DNA of 64,000 bases from Reticulitermes speratus. Lineage: Eukaryota > Arthropoda > Insecta > Blattodea > Rhinotermitidae. The stretch lies in NCBI GenBank assembly GCA_021186555.1, contig JAJKFL010000042.1, positions 17,398,521 through 17,462,520 on the forward strand, read 5' to 3'. Of the stretch, positions 19,858 to 31,225 are shown one piece after another. A program made the position numbers and the translations under genes. Numbering within the stretch: the first letter of the stretch is position 1; each line of letters starts with the position of its first letter. The notes beneath the pieces are model-generated. The model was not told the origin of the DNA, made no database searches, and saw only the letters and a list, made by a program, of their open reading frames with translations.

Positions 19858-19965
19858 CGTTTAGGTACAGCCTTCGGTCCCATCCTGTGTTGAAACGTCG
19901 GTAACCAGCTACCGATCTACACGTAGCTGCGTAACGTCTCACAAGAGCACAGGCCTAAGGTATAG
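19858..19965 (+). repeat. Foldback element arm relic
   Basis: CGGTCCCATCCTGTGTTGAA, ACGTCGGTAACCAGCTACCG and GCTGCGTAACGTCTCACAAG follow the right-arm order. GAAAC-GTCG-GTA spacing is intact, but the upstream CTGANGA is gone. Confidence 0.6.
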
Positions 19966-21274
19966 ATGTTACCTGAAATATGAACTAAATCTTCGAAAGC
20001 ATACGAGCTCATTTCTAAGCCCTTGAACACAGACCACTTTCTGTTATGTTTTCATTAATTATTGGATTGGTTTACGGTGCTATTTAAACTCCGTATGTTA
20101 TATATCATTACTGGTAATTACGTAAGGATCTGGAAAGAAATAGTCGTGGGATATCTTATGTTGCTGTCCCACCATTCCCTTCCAGAGATTAAAGGAAATT
20201 ACGAAAACCTTCAGTTTCGCTAAGCGATAGCCCTTTGGAGGTTCGAATAGTGTACCTTGCATGTACGACGTGAAATCCCCGCTCCGTGTTAACCGTTCCA
20301 GTCTGTTTTGTTTTTCGGAAACCGGAAGCGGCGTCGTCACTCGTCTGTCATACAAGAATCTTTCGTTTCACGATTCGAATTGTTGGGGTGTGATATTGGC
20401 CTAGTGTCATATCGAAAATGTTCGTTCGATTCGTATTATGAACAGCGAGTGCCGATCCTCTTTCCACCTTCCGCATCGACAAGTCTTCTACGCTTTTCGA
20501 CTGTATTACGGTCGACCTACTGCGATAGAGAAGGGGCGCTTTACGAGATTCCAAAATAATTTGCGTGGTCTGGATTTTTCAGTTATTCTGCAGTATGATG
20601 TCGGCTTAGGCCAAGGCTGAGAAGCACAACACGTGGGTCCTTGTCGCAATCGACCACGAATTGAATTATAATTTGGCCGCACAAAGAAGACCCATGGATA
20701 TTTGTGATGATGCCGCTCCAGGCTTCGAACTCTGCTGACTGTTGTATTTCCGCCTGGCATATATCGTGCAGCCCAAAACGCTGGGGACGCTATTATGTAA
20801 GGCCTGGCTAACTGTTGCCTTGTTAACACTAACCGGGCTGCAGCGAGCGCTGCGGGTGGACTGAGGCGTGGTGATGCTTACCGCACCGCACTAATGTGAA
20901 AATATTCTGATTTTTCGGAATAACCGTACTTTAAATAACCGTACTGTTATTCCTATGCTGTACATGTATTTAAGTTATAATGATATCCAGTAGGTATCAA
21001 GTTCGCATCTCGGCCGGGACACTGATTATCCTGACTAAAGATTTTCGTGGTGTTTGCCGCTGCCTCCAGGATAATGACCGTGTGTCAACCGGTAATAAGC
21101 TACAGCCGCTTCCTTTCACATCCTTTCCAATCCGTTATTTACTAATAGCCCAAACACTGAACCCACAACAGTCTCAGGTACTGATAGCGTCGGTACGTAA
21201 AACATAAATTTTGCTACATAAATGTAAAAAGAAAGTTTTCAAATTGGGGAATGTCTAGTTTATATGAGTATAAA
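19966..21274. other. Unassigned stretch, possible SINE relic at about 20990-21070
   Basis: Several overlapping open frames at 20310-20830 carry no known motif. Near 21000 GTTCGCATCTCGGCCGGGAC may be a decayed B-box. Confidence 0.35.
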
Positions 21275-21510
21275 CTAAGGCAGTGCCATGGTTCAAGGCA
21301 TTTATCGCCGGTCTGTCACTGTGGAGGCCCGGGTTCAGTGCGAGGCCAGTACATGGGATTTATGGTGGACAGATTGGCACTAGGACACGTTTGTCTCTGA
21401 GTAGTGCGGTTTTCCCTTGTAAGTATCATTCCACCAACGCACCATACTCGTTCGTCTATCACCGACTCTGTATAATCTTAACAGTTGAGGATGTCGTTAA
21501 ATTACAGAAT
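21275..21510 (+). repeat. SINE C, copy 1
   Basis: GCAGTGCCATGGTTCAAGGC with a decayed B-box, then TGGTGGACAGATTGGCACTA, CATTCCACCAACGC and the 3' end CACCGACTCTGTATAATCTT..GTTAAATTACA. Matches the copies at 21752 and 48022. Confidence 0.8.
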
Positions 21511-21751
21511 TAAACAAGATAGGCAGTGTACATACAACGTAACATTGTGGCACGTTCGTGTAACAGTTTTTTTAATGGGAACGCGGTGCGCCTCTGTGTG
21601 TTGTTGAGCTGTAGGTCACTGTCAACGATATAAAAATTTTTAGTGTTGCACAACAATGCTTTTATGGCGAATTCATGTCGCCCGCAACAACGAAATTTAC
21701 ATAGGTCTTCATGTGCAGTTTTCGACATTTTTGTACAATTGTAAGAAGATT

Positions 21752-21935
21752 TGTAGGCCGTGCCATGGCTCAGGCGGTTAGTCGCCGGCCTCTCACCGCG
21801 GAAGCCCGGTTTCGATCCCGGGTCAGGCCATGTGGAATTTGTGGTGGACAAAATGGCACTGGGACAGGTTTTTCCCCGAGTACTTCGGTTAAGCCCTGTC
21901 AATTTCATTCCACCGATGCTCAATTACACGGAGAA
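21752..21935 (+). repeat. SINE C, copy 2
   Basis: Best-preserved head of the family: GCCGTGCCATGGCTCAGGCG, GGTTTCGATCCCGGGTCA, TGGACAAAATGGCACTGGGA and CATTCCACCGATGCTC. The 3' end after this is truncated. It lies only about 240 bp from copy 1 in the same orientation. Confidence 0.85.
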
Positions 21936-22039
21936 ACGAAAAAACTGATCATCTTCATCACAGGGTTGCACAATAAGCCTCAAGGCTGCGGTGCGTCCGT
22001 AGCATCTGCTGCGGGGCCCTTCACAAAAAAAAAGCAAAT

Positions 22040-22205
22040 TTGGATATTCTCTACATGTTTTCAGAAAAGCCTCTAATATCAAATTTTGCGGAAATCCTTC
22101 CAGTGGGAGCCGCGCTGATACATGCAGACAGACAGACATACAGATGGACGAACATGACGAAGATAATAAGCGCTTTTCGCGGCTATGCCAACGCGTCTAA
22201 ATTTT
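22040..22205. repeat. Dispersed repeat Y, copy 1
   Basis: Shares AGACGGACGAACATGACGAA-type sequence, then CGCTTTTCG..GCCAACGCGTCTAAA, with 53195-53372 (GACCGACATGACGAAGTTAA, CGCTTTC..GCAAACGCGCCTAAA). Class unknown. Confidence 0.6.
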
Positions 22206-22879
22206 ACATAAACTGCGGAACTCAGAAAGTCATTGTTCAGAGAACTTGTAGTGATGGATGCACAGGTTGCTAAAAGACAGGCCTACGTACACAGTTCGGT
22301 TATCTACGCAAACATTTCTGCTACAGGCCTGTAGATAAACAGCATTTGATAGTGGCCAGTTATAACCAAAAATATTTTAATGGTTTCTGTTAGTCGCTCC
22401 ATAGCAGAAATGGGTCACCACCACGACGCCTTATCCATCCATTCCGATTTATTGTTTACCATTCGCCCTATCATTCAACGTTACATATACGCATAGGATT
22501 TCTAAACTGATTCTCCGATGTAAAATTTTCCACGGATATGTTCTGCATGGAAATGACGTAACAACACGAAATTTGAGGTCCATACATTACATGGCACTCT
22601 TGTCTCTCCGACATTTGAATAGTTCTATAGTTTGCTATATTAGAATGTTGATGCAAGGGAACTTGATTATGAAGTTGGGTGGTTTCTGACGGCATTTTAA
22701 GTGAATATAAATTTGTAAGTGCTTAAAATACATTACGCTTGCACATACAACCACACAGGGACCATATGTGAAATATACAAAACCACACTTTGTTGTTTTG
22801 TGTGGTCGTAAGATATGATTTTTCGCGTTCAGAGAAGAATCCAGACTGAGGATGTTAGTGGAAAGGGGTGGTGAGGAGA
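22206..22879. other. Unassigned stretch
   Basis: No gene or repeat recognised. Confidence 0.4.
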
Positions 22880-23230
22880 ATACGTGTACCTAAGGAGCAG
22901 CAAGTAGCCGGAGACTTGAAAAAGTTGCATAATAAGGAGCTTCGCGGTTTGTACTTCTCACTACATTATTATGATGAGTAAATCGAGGAGGACTGGATGG
23001 GCGGGGCGTGTGGCACGCATGGGAGATAAGAGAGATGCATACATTCATAGAGAATTTTAGTGTGAAAGCCTTGATGAAAAGAGAATACTTTTAAAGGTGG
23101 TCTTTGAAAATGATGAAAGTAGAGTGGATTAAACTGGCTCAGAATATAGTTCAGTGGAAACGTTTGCTAAGGCATTATTGAAAGTTCGTCTTCGTGAAAC
23201 GGGAAATATCTCGATGGACTGAGTATTTAT
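22880..23230 (+). pseudogene. LINE family L2 ORF2 C-terminal relic
   Basis: Shifting frames read GDLKKLHNKELRGLY, then RRTGWAGRVARMGDKRDAY, then VDWIKLAQNIVQW. These are the last recognisable blocks of an insect non-LTR ORF2, in the expected order. Several stops and frameshifts break it. It is the longest plus-strand L2 tail in the window. Confidence 0.75.
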
Positions 23231-23299
23231 CAACTGTTGTAGATGGACCACGTGCACAACGGAATTCTTTAAATTGTATGTTATTGTAAATAAAGTATA

Positions 23300-23510
23300 G
23301 AGACGCTCTCCAACTTACTCAGTAGTTACGTTCCTGAAGGGTCGGCCCAAGTCAAATTTTGCGTAGGTCGAAACTGAGTGTACATATCGTCAACTATGTA
23401 TGTACATAAACGGGAGTCCAGTTTAAATCCAAATTCCAGCACACTGGAACCCAGCTGCCGCAGCATGACCGCGCAGCCGCCTGTTTATTAACCAGCAGTA
23501 TTCTTATACA
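23300..23510 (+). repeat. Dispersed repeat X, copy 1, left part
   Basis: Aligns with 62330-62432 and 62782-62890: TAGTTACGTTCCTGAAGG versus TAGTTAGCTTCCGGAAGG, TCAAATTTTGCG, GTCAACTAT, GGGAGTCCA, ACTGGAACC. Interrupted at 23510 by a LINE fragment and resumed at 23735. Confidence 0.7.
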
Positions 23511-23734
23511 AAAGTAAGACAAGTATTTCATAATAATCCCCAGGGAAGTCAACTAAGAGGAAGACCAAAAAACAGATGGTGGGAATGTGTACAAACAGAT
23601 ATTAATAGATGCAAAGTAAAAACTAAAAATAGAGGCCAAAAAACAGAGCTGACTGGGAGAAGTCCATTAAGGAGGCGAAGGTCCGCATTGGACTGTAGTG
23701 CTATCTAAGAAGAAGAACAAAAAGAAGAAGAAGA
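23511..23734 (+). mobile_element. LINE 3' fragment with 11-bp target-site duplication
   Basis: Frames read NPQGSQLRGRPKNRWWECV and, after a shift, ADWEKSIKEAKVRIGL then stop. These are typical LINE ORF2 C-terminal blocks. The tail is an (AAG)n run. Flanks ATTCTTATACA at 23500-23510 and 23735-23745 are identical, so the insertion ends are exact. Confidence 0.85.
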
Positions 23735-23800
23735 ATTCTTATACAGCCTTCGTCTCACTGCGCTTTCATTCCCACAAGGAAGAATTTGGCAGTTTTAAAA
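23735..23800 (+). repeat. Dispersed repeat X, copy 1, right part
   Basis: ACAGCCTTCGTCTCACTGCG and TTCATTCCCACAAGGAAGAA match 62886-62935 of copy 2, which has no LINE at this point. Confidence 0.7.
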
Positions 23801-24629
23801 AATGCTATTATTACATTTTTAACTTTTTTTTAAGTCGCATGTCTGTCTTTGAAGCGCAGCTTTTGTCATTTAGATGTTGATATTTGCTGCAAAAGGGTTC
23901 CACTTCTCTTATTGCTGAAAGCATTGACTTGTCTGTAATGATGGTAAATGCCATCCATCATTTGTTAGTTGTAATAATCGTCCAGTTACAACACTCTTCA
24001 GTCTACAATTTCTTCCATTTACTAAAATATTCAAGAAAAGAAAGCCATAGTTCATATTCCTGCAGTGTCTGTTGAATTAAGGGACATCTCCATGACTGTG
24101 TTAAGTAACATCGAACTGACTGATATTAGAGCCAGTCTGTAAACTAGGTGATTCCCCTGCGTCCTTATTACTACAGAGTAATATCCTTCGCAGTTCTCAT
24201 GAGAGACTGAAATATTTCGCCGTCACAGTCTCATGAAAATTAAATCTCTCCTTAAATTGTCCCGTATTGAAAAGTTAAATCAGCATATTACTCATATGAT
24301 ATGTCGTTACTTTATTACATTTTGAATCTCATTAATGTCTTGTGCATCTGTGTCCACCAGTGACTTTTGATGAATGAGGTCGTTTACTTCGAACTTGGCT
24401 TGAATATCATGCCAGGTGTCATTTTATCTTACACGTAGTACAGTCGTGGAAATATGTGCCACAGTGGTCGTGTCATGAACTTTTAAACAATGTTCCTTAA
24501 ACTAGGCCTACTAGCTACCACAGACAAGGAACTGGATGTGTTGCTTCTACAAGTTGCTGATGCCTGAGTGTCTTTCATTCGTTTGGGAAATACTACTACA
24601 AGTACTAAGAATAATAATAAAGGCGGTAC
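23801..24629. other. Unassigned stretch
   Basis: AT-rich; no gene or repeat recognised. Confidence 0.4.
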
Positions 24630-24745
24630 CGATCGGTTGTCCCGAAACGTCGGTAACGAACTATCACTCTATGCTGCGTAAAATCCCAGAAGAGCGAAGA
24701 TGTCATTTACACCGCGGCGGAAGCCTGAAATCACGCAATTTCACA
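24630..24745 (+). repeat. Foldback element, subfamily 1, right arm
   Basis: GGTTGTCCCGAAACGTCGGT, ATGCTGCGTAAAATCCCAGA and ACCGCGGCGGAAGCCTGAAA match the right arm up to the element end. GAAAC-GTCG-GTA is intact; the left arm is missing. Confidence 0.8.
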
Positions 24746-25564
24746 TAGACATTGCGATGGCCAGGAGGAGCCACCGTGAGAGCAACTGTAACCACTAGTT
24801 GCCTGCTCCTGAGAGTGAACTCCATACCTCTGCATTAATAGCCGGAAACGCTGTGGCAGCAATGCGTTGTTTGACGTAAAGGAAATCAGTGAAGGAATAA
24901 AAGCACATATCCCGAGGGAAGACTGTGACTCCCAGTTCACAATGTCAAAGAGGGATTTGTGAAACTTCTGGAAATGAAACGGAAGTATACTCTGGTGAAA
25001 TGAAATATAACCCCTTCTGGATAACGTTCGGGTTACTTTATCTACATTCTCCACTGTAGAAGGTAGTTTGTTCATGCATGAAATATTTGAACTCCTTTAT
25101 GAAATGAGCCTCGGGATGGCTTTTCCTTTATAACAATGCCCTGTCTCTGCTGTCGGATGCACCAAATAAACATATCTTACTCCCTTGCCCGGTTATTGTC
25201 TAGGTTTCTAGAGGTTATTTCACGTTATGGATATAGAGTGCTGTCTTTATGAAGTCACTCTACCAGCTCGTCTCTTCATCAAAATCAGAAGTTTTAGTGC
25301 CAATAATAGAAATATATAGATATTGCTCTTCGTTCCCCAGCTTTTTGTGCACAGTTCAATTTGACAATCAAAGTAGACCTATATTTATATAAATGAATTG
25401 GAAACAAGGCAAACCCAGTACTCACGCAGTTTAAGGCCCAGTGGATGCAGTGTTCTGTCGTAGTGTGTGTGATCAAAGTCCCGGAGCCCTGCACAGACAT
25501 ACTTACTGTGTGTCTCTAGCTTTGTTGTCGAACACAGGATCATCCCGAAAGATTGTAATCAAGA
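24746..25564. other. Unassigned stretch
   Basis: A 114-codon minus-strand frame (24731-25075) has no recognisable domain and no splice context that would support it. Confidence 0.4.
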
Positions 25565-25760
25565 AGATTCCTCTTTTGCAATTGACCGGCATTTAGTTGC
25601 CGATATTTGGGATGAGTTTGGTGCTTCCATTTTCAGGGGAGGCAAAGGACAGGAATGTTCTACGACTGCGCTAAATGTGTAGGCAGCAGGTTCCTCTGAA
25701 ACGTCGGTAACAAATTTCCGGTCAACACGGCTTCATATTCCAGAAGACTGTACTCATCAA
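25565..25760. repeat. Foldback element, subfamily 2
   Basis: Left arm ACCGGCATTTAGTTGCCGAT with TTCCATTTTCAGGGGAGGCA; right arm GGCAGCAGGTTCCTCTGAAA, CGTCGGTAACAAATTTCCGG and CCAGAAGACTGTACTCATCA. The sense GAAAC-GTCG-GTA spacing is intact. It is immediately followed by repeat W. Confidence 0.7.
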
Positions 25761-25764
25761 CAAG

Positions 25765-25950
25765 ACGGGTGCACAAATCCCGGTTGCCAGGTCGCCCGGG
25801 CGACTAGATTTTATACCGTGTCACCTAATATTTCAGGGTCCTTCATGTGGAACGTTCTGCATGACACCTTTCTGGCGCATAGAATTTTGTGTTGGCTCCT
25901 AGATTTTTGGAAAATTTGTGGACCCCTGCTCAGCAACGCTGTGAAACCCT
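25765..25950. repeat. Dispersed repeat W, copy 2
   Basis: Aligns with 3900-4110, again directly downstream of a foldback element. Confidence 0.6.
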
Positions 25951-26306
25951 CAACTCACAGCTTCTAACGCTTATCATATAAAAACATATTAGAAGAGGAG
26001 TAAGTGGTTATTTAATTACATTAAAATGCCGTTTCGGTACTGCGTAGTGTTCAGTGATGTAATTAAGAATTAAGTGACATTAAAATGCGCACCGATGTTA
26101 TTCAGTGCAGCAGCAATTTGTCTTTCTATTAAACTGGGGCTTAAAGAACAAACTTAATAGTTGTTCGTTCATACGCATATTTGTATCTTATTTGTGGTCC
26201 TAGCGCTGGAGCCATTTTGTTCATATGGCACGCAGAATAATGCCCTTTACTCATTACACTGTTCTTGGACTTACCTTCTCGTGACGTCACACATAAATCG
26301 CACTTA
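25951..26306. other. Unassigned stretch
   Basis: No gene or repeat recognised. Confidence 0.4.
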
Positions 26307-26310
26307 TTAA

Positions 26311-26610
26311 CCCTTTAAGGCCCAGCTTGTGTATGCCGCCAGCTTTAACATTAGGCAATTCTGCATGTCGTTGATTTTTATAGCTTTCAGAACAAACTGC
26401 GATTATTTTCCTATATAGCATTAACTGATTAGTTTTTATTGCCGACGTGGAGAGTGTTTACTTTGCGGTACGAACTGAATATTTAACTGTAATTCAGGGT
26501 GAATTTCGTTTTTGAGCCCCAGGAGGGGCAGGACCACAAAACGGACTGGCTGGCTGACCATCAGTGGTAACGTGAACTTGACACTGGCTTGACATCTTTC
26601 TTCCTAAGGG
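26311..26610. mobile_element. piggyBac-like MITE
   Basis: Starts CCCTTTAAGG directly after TTAA (26307-26310) and ends CCTAAGGG directly before TTAA (26611-26614). The TTAA target-site duplication and CCCT termini are the signature of piggyBac-group elements. No transposase is encoded. Internal sequence recurs, diverged, at 38150-38350. Confidence 0.7.
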
Positions 26611-26614
26611 TTAA

Positions 26615-27199
26615 AGCTGCGGAGTCCAAAATTGTTGGAAAATTTAAAAGTCACAACTGGAGATCGGAATTGAAGTTCTTCCATAGTCTCCGCGTGTCCA
26701 CGAATTAGACTGAAGCCATTTCCGTCTTCACAGCCTTTGGTTTATGACTAGTTCAAATTTTGGGGGTCGTCGTTGTAACTGCTCTTGTGGTGGGAAAATG
26801 AAATCAGCAACAGTAAATGTCATGCTAATGGTACTTTCTGGGTAAAACTTAAATTTTATGAGGTTTTGTGAGGGGCGTTATGTACATAAAGTGTGGATTA
26901 CAGTAGTTAGTCCCTGCTGTGTTGACTGTTGGGTTAATTAACGACTCTGTTTTGGCTGCACAATTTTACTTTAAGGCATTGTCCTTCCATTCACCTGGAG
27001 AGACTGAGGAGGGCTTCGAAACTTGTCAGGTTAGCCAGTCTCTGGCGATCGCACCTCACACGAACATACTGCAAAGCGACGGTGATGACAGTGAACAGCC
27101 CGTCCGGTAACTGCTTGTCGTATTGTAATGGAAAAAGAACACAGTAATTATTTTGGCATAAAGGTAAAGATAAATTTGTTAAGCACCATGTCTTAAACA
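26615..27199. other. Unassigned stretch
   Basis: No gene or repeat recognised. Confidence 0.4.
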
Positions 27200-27375
27200 C
27201 GTATGGGAGAGTGGAGATACAACTCCATGCAGTCTTAACCTGAGCACTAGTTCGACTTCACGGCGCTGCCGCCGGTACCCATAGGCTAGGAGGCTGGGTG
27301 AATCCCACAGCAGCTCTGGGCACAGGGGGGGAAAGATCTCAGCCTCTAGGGGGAATTGACCCCCGGCCATCAAAT
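27200..27375 (-). repeat. SINE A relic
   Basis: Reverse-oriented: GGTACCCATAGGCTAGGAGG, CTGGGTGAATCCCACAGCAG and a decayed head follow GAGATACAACTCCATGCA. Confidence 0.7.
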
Positions 27376-28304
27376 TGCTTGACGTATGTTCCTTCCTCGG
27401 GCAAGTCTACTTACATCGTATGACAAATGGCAGGATTTATTGCATTGGAATGATGAAACAGCCCTCTCGACTTTACAGCAGCACTAGGGATGAATTATTC
27501 GGACTCTGAAGCATCGTCACTATTGTGCGTTAACAGAGCTTTAAATCCAATACTATTCTAATACTATGCAGGGGTGCTGATCGCCACTAAGTATGACATT
27601 AGGTTATGTAGTGACGCTGTCAGTGTTTCAGAATTTATTGAGTCCAGCGGTTGTTTTATTAGTGAGTTATAAATGGGTAAGGATGCGGAAGGGAAAGGTC
27701 TGATCTGATTTGAGATACTGTCCCGGAATTTGTATGGTGTATCTTAGGAAAAGCACGAAACATCTAAGTCAGAATGGCAGGTCTCCTGTTCGAGATTTCA
27801 ACCCGGGAACTCCCGGATACGAAGCAGGTGTGTTGATCATTGGCCCATGACCCCCGATGTAGCGCCAGTGCGGAAATGATACGTCGTGTAGCTGACGTCT
27901 AGGGAGACAACTGATGCAGTCGCAAGACAGGTGATTTTCGTAGCATGACGGGCTTCTGTTATGTTCTATACATGAGGGCAGTGAGTTAGTTGGACAAAGT
28001 GACTGAACGCAGTGCTGAAACAGTACACTGTGTATAGCTCGCATAAAACGTCGTAACGTTTCTTCTCTCAGGATTGTGTTTTCTCGTGTTAGTGTCAGTC
28101 ACGCCAAGCAAATAATGGGGAAGTGCCTGTAACGAAGCCCATAAACTGGACTTTTATTATTGGTACCACGGCGCATATCGCCAGTTAAATACGTCTTGGG
28201 ACTGAATGGTTTCTGATACTTGGGCTTAAAACTGCTCGCAATGCGGCCTGTACCTCATTCTACAGTTCAGTATCCCATCAGTAGTTACTTGTCAATCACT
28301 GTCT
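27376..28304. other. Unassigned stretch
   Basis: Possible tRNA-like relic near 27780-27830 (TTTCAACCCGGGAACTCC). Nothing else recognised. Confidence 0.35.
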
Positions 28305-28358
28305 CAACCTACACAGAACAAACACAACAGTGTTGTTGTGTTTGTTCTGTGTAGGTTG
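28305..28358. repeat. Perfect palindrome, 25-bp arms, 4-base loop
   Basis: Arm CAACCTACACAGAACAAACA plus CAACA (28305-28329) is exactly complementary to 28334-28358, with loop GTGT. The right arm and following sequence recur diverged at about 28580-28645 (GTGTTTATTCTGTGTAGATT, TAGTGATTGTATGAAAATTC). Confidence 0.95.
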
Positions 28359-29049
28359 ACATAATGATTGTAAACATGCACAACGAGATGAGAATTCCAA
28401 AAATTGCTTTAGCTAGCCAAGCTTCTTCTATCAGTAGATACAAGAACGTAAAGGAAAATTTGTTGTAGTGCAATGCAAACATTTATTTTAACAAACAGTC
28501 TTTGAACAAGAATGTTATCCCCAAATATGCGAATATCAAAGTAGCTAATTCTTCCCCTGCTGCGTATTTCACTAACATTTTTGTGTTTATTCTGTGTAGA
28601 TTTACATAGTGATTGTATGAAAATTCCAAAAATTACTTGTAACATAGATATGTAATTTTTAAAATTGTACTACTTACTAAACTCAGGGTGTTAAATCTGG
28701 GTTTATTTCTGTGTATAATTCTGGGTGTTTATCGTATTGTGTATGTCAAACACCGACGCTGAGTGATCAGCACTCCGTACTAGGCGGGTTCCCGTCTCGT
28801 TTCTCGGCGCGAAGTGGGACTATCTTGAAGTCTTGCGCCGTTATCCTCAGTTCCTGCAGGCAAATGCTGGGATAATATTATAATTCAGATAGCCAAGCCT
28901 CTTGCGAATCTTTGACTTTCACCCTCACATTCGACGCTGTCAGTTGCTAAGATCATAAGATTATACTTTAGCGTCTATGGCAGATGAATGAAATGTGAGC
29001 ATGGAACGCTGATGGAATAGCAACTGACAGGGGGGAAACCAGAGCACTC
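28359..29049. other. Partial direct repeat and possible SINE relic
   Basis: The segment downstream of the palindrome (GACATAATGATTGTAAAC..GAATTCCAAAAATTGC) is repeated near 28600-28645. About 28840-28890 (TCCTCAGTTCCTGCAGGCAA) resembles 36400-36440 (TCCTCAGTCATTTCAAGCAA), suggesting a further SINE-like family. Confidence 0.45.
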
Positions 29050-29175
29050 AGAACCTATCGCAGTACAACTTTGTCCACTACAATTACAGCATGGTCTGGC
29101 CTGGGATTGAACCCAGCTCACAGCAGGGAGAGGCCGGCCACCAACCGCTTGAGCATTGGCACCACTAGTCGACAG
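29050..29175 (-). repeat. SINE C, reverse copy
   Basis: TTGTCCACTACAATTACAGC, GGTCTGGCCTGGGATTGAAC and GGCCGGCCACCAACCGCTTG are the reverse complement of the SINE C head. Confidence 0.7.
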
Positions 29176-29410
29176 AGCGTCGGTAATCAAGTTTCGATGG
29201 ATCTGGCTTTCTTGTATTACACTTCTTGGTTTCTGGACTTTGTCTGCCACTCTTATTCTGAACAGGATGTACCTTTTCGGAAAATGGATCTGTTGCGTCA
29301 GTCACAGCTCAGCATTGAGTTAGCTCTACAACGGACCTAACGGGGGTGTTTTCCAAGTTTTTCAACTGAAGATGAAAACAGACCCAATTTCCGAAACGTT
29401 ATGCTCTATG
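29176..29410. repeat. Foldback element relic
   Basis: The right side has AACTGAAGATGAAAACAGAC and TTTCCGAAACGTTATGCTCT, keeping CTGAAGA and GAAAC but with a broken stem. The left side near 29180 (GTCGGTAATCAAGTTTCGAT) is a weak counterpart. Confidence 0.4.
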
Positions 29411-30400
29411 CGAAATACTGTACGACGAACGAAGCGCAGAAACACTGTGAAATTCTGAGACTCAGTAAATGAACGAAACAGCGAAATTGTCAGGTTGTTG
29501 CTGACAGCCTACTAAGCCTGTAAGAGGATTCTAAGAAAACAGCTCTACAGCTCTTCCTGCGTTTTCCGTTCTGACCATCATGTAAACAACTTAAGAAAAG
29601 AACACGACACGTGTAGGCTTCATTCTTGTCTCTTTTTCCCCTGAAACCCTGAAACAGTTTATATCAGACTAATAAATTAAAGTAGGTAATTAGTCATACG
29701 TAACAAAATAGCGTATCGAAATACAGCATCATTCTTAGTTCCAGATGAAAGATGATTCGCATGTGTACGGTTTGCGGTGTGTATGGCGCGCCTTAGATTT
29801 TTTATTCTGTAAAGGGTTGAAGAGGGTGCTAACTCGTGACGTGAAGCTTAGTGCCCATTAAGCGCCAATAATTGTGCAGTGTACAAGGAGACTGTTGCCA
29901 TGCCCTCTCTGCGAAAGCCCGATTGCAGGCGGTCAGTGAGTCAGCCAAGTTGTGTGTGGTAACTTCACAGACAGGAAGTGACACGGTGTTTGCGAGGTAA
30001 AGCGCTATATAAATGAATCCTTTTAATCCAACAAATCTAGACTTCAGGTCTAGACTTAAAGGATAAAAATTCCTTTGACTTGTGTCACATTTACCGACAG
30101 TCGATGGAAAATGGACAGGCGGCTTATATTTGTACAACTGCGCAACTTCCACGACATAGCAAGTATCCAGAAGTGAGAAATATTTGTTCAATATAGGCAT
30201 ACCAGTTGTGGCATTCCGACGTGACAGACTTTGCCCCAAACAACATTTTGTTTGTAAGAGCAAAGTCATTTCATAAGTCCTCTCTAAGCATACTTTGTTC
30301 TCAGGTCTCAATACTGTCGATAAAAGCCTATGTTCCACAGCCTAAATCCTGCACAAATGCCACTTTGATGCATACAGTTACGTTCTGTATGGCTAAGTGG
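29411..30400. other. Unassigned stretch with a 169-codon minus-strand frame
   Basis: The minus-strand frame 29829-30338 opens with GTG rather than ATG and shows no signal peptide, domain or repeat structure that I recognise. I regard it as chance. Confidence 0.4.
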
Positions 30401-30676
30401 CGTGGAACATGTCTCTTGTACGGACGGTTACCAGTGGGCGACATTGTTGCTGACTCGTGGAACATGTCTCTTGTACGGACGGTTACCAGTGGGCGACATT
30501 GTTGCTGACTCGTGGAACATGTCTCTTGTACGGACGGTTACCAGTGGGCGACATTGTTGCTGACTCGTGGAACATGTCTCTTGTACGGACGGTTACCAGT
30601 GGGCGACATTGTTGCTGACTCGTGGAACATGTCTCTTGTACGGACGGTTACCAGTAGGCGACATTGTTGCTGACTC
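30401..30676. repeat. Tandem array, 55-bp unit, five copies
   Basis: Units begin CGTGGAACATGTCTCTTGTA at 30401, 30456, 30511, 30566 and 30621. They are nearly identical; the last has CAGTAGGCG for CAGTGGGCG. Such low divergence indicates recent expansion. Confidence 0.97.
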
Positions 30677-31089
30677 GTCTTAGGAACTGACCGACAGCAG
30701 TAATACCTTATCTGTGTATTCTCCTGTTAAATTAGGTAGATGGAAATCAGCGCACTAACTTTGCAGGGCCTGTAGCAGTCGACATGAATAACGAAGGAAA
30801 ATTAATTAACCAACGTCAATCACCTAAACAATGTGGTGTAACATTTGAGATACGTTTCGACAGGAACAGACCCTCTTCATTGGTCTGTTATACACAAGGC
30901 GTTCTTTTGAGTTAGGATGTTATAGGACAGAGGTTAGTGGAAGTTTGTTAGCATAGAGAGCGATGATGTGTACAGTTATTTGAACAATCATGTTTTAATT
31001 AATGAATATTATATAATATTTACAATTGACCCAGATTACTTCACAGTTATTAGAGAATTATAACGGCCATCAGTAACAAAGACAATAAT
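30677..31089. other. Unassigned stretch
   Basis: Contains a weak foldback-like segment near 30855 (CGTTTCGACAGGAACAGACC). Otherwise nothing recognised. Confidence 0.35.
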
Positions 31090-31225
31090 AATATGATCAG
31101 CGAGGCGTGTAGCACGCAACTCAGATACTGGAAAAGTATACCGTGGGAGATCTTGGTGTAGGTCAGAACGCACAGAATTGTAATGGGGATCTTAATGAAG
31201 TGGGGGGGGGGGGAGAAATGTTTTA
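31090..31225 (+). pseudogene. LINE family L2 tail, heavily decayed
   Basis: GATCAGCGAGGCGTGTAGCA and AATGGGGATCTTAATGAAGT correspond at nucleotide level to the WAGHVAR and NIKMDLREVG coding blocks of other L2 tails. Several indels and a G run (31201-31212) interrupt it. Confidence 0.4.

Noticed and set aside
29829..30338. 169-codon minus-strand open frame
   Set aside because: Opens with GTG, no domain or splice support, and overlaps no conserved sequence; likely chance.
30401..30676. CRISPR-like array
   Set aside because: Units are contiguous with no unique spacers, and the genome is animal; it is a simple tandem repeat.
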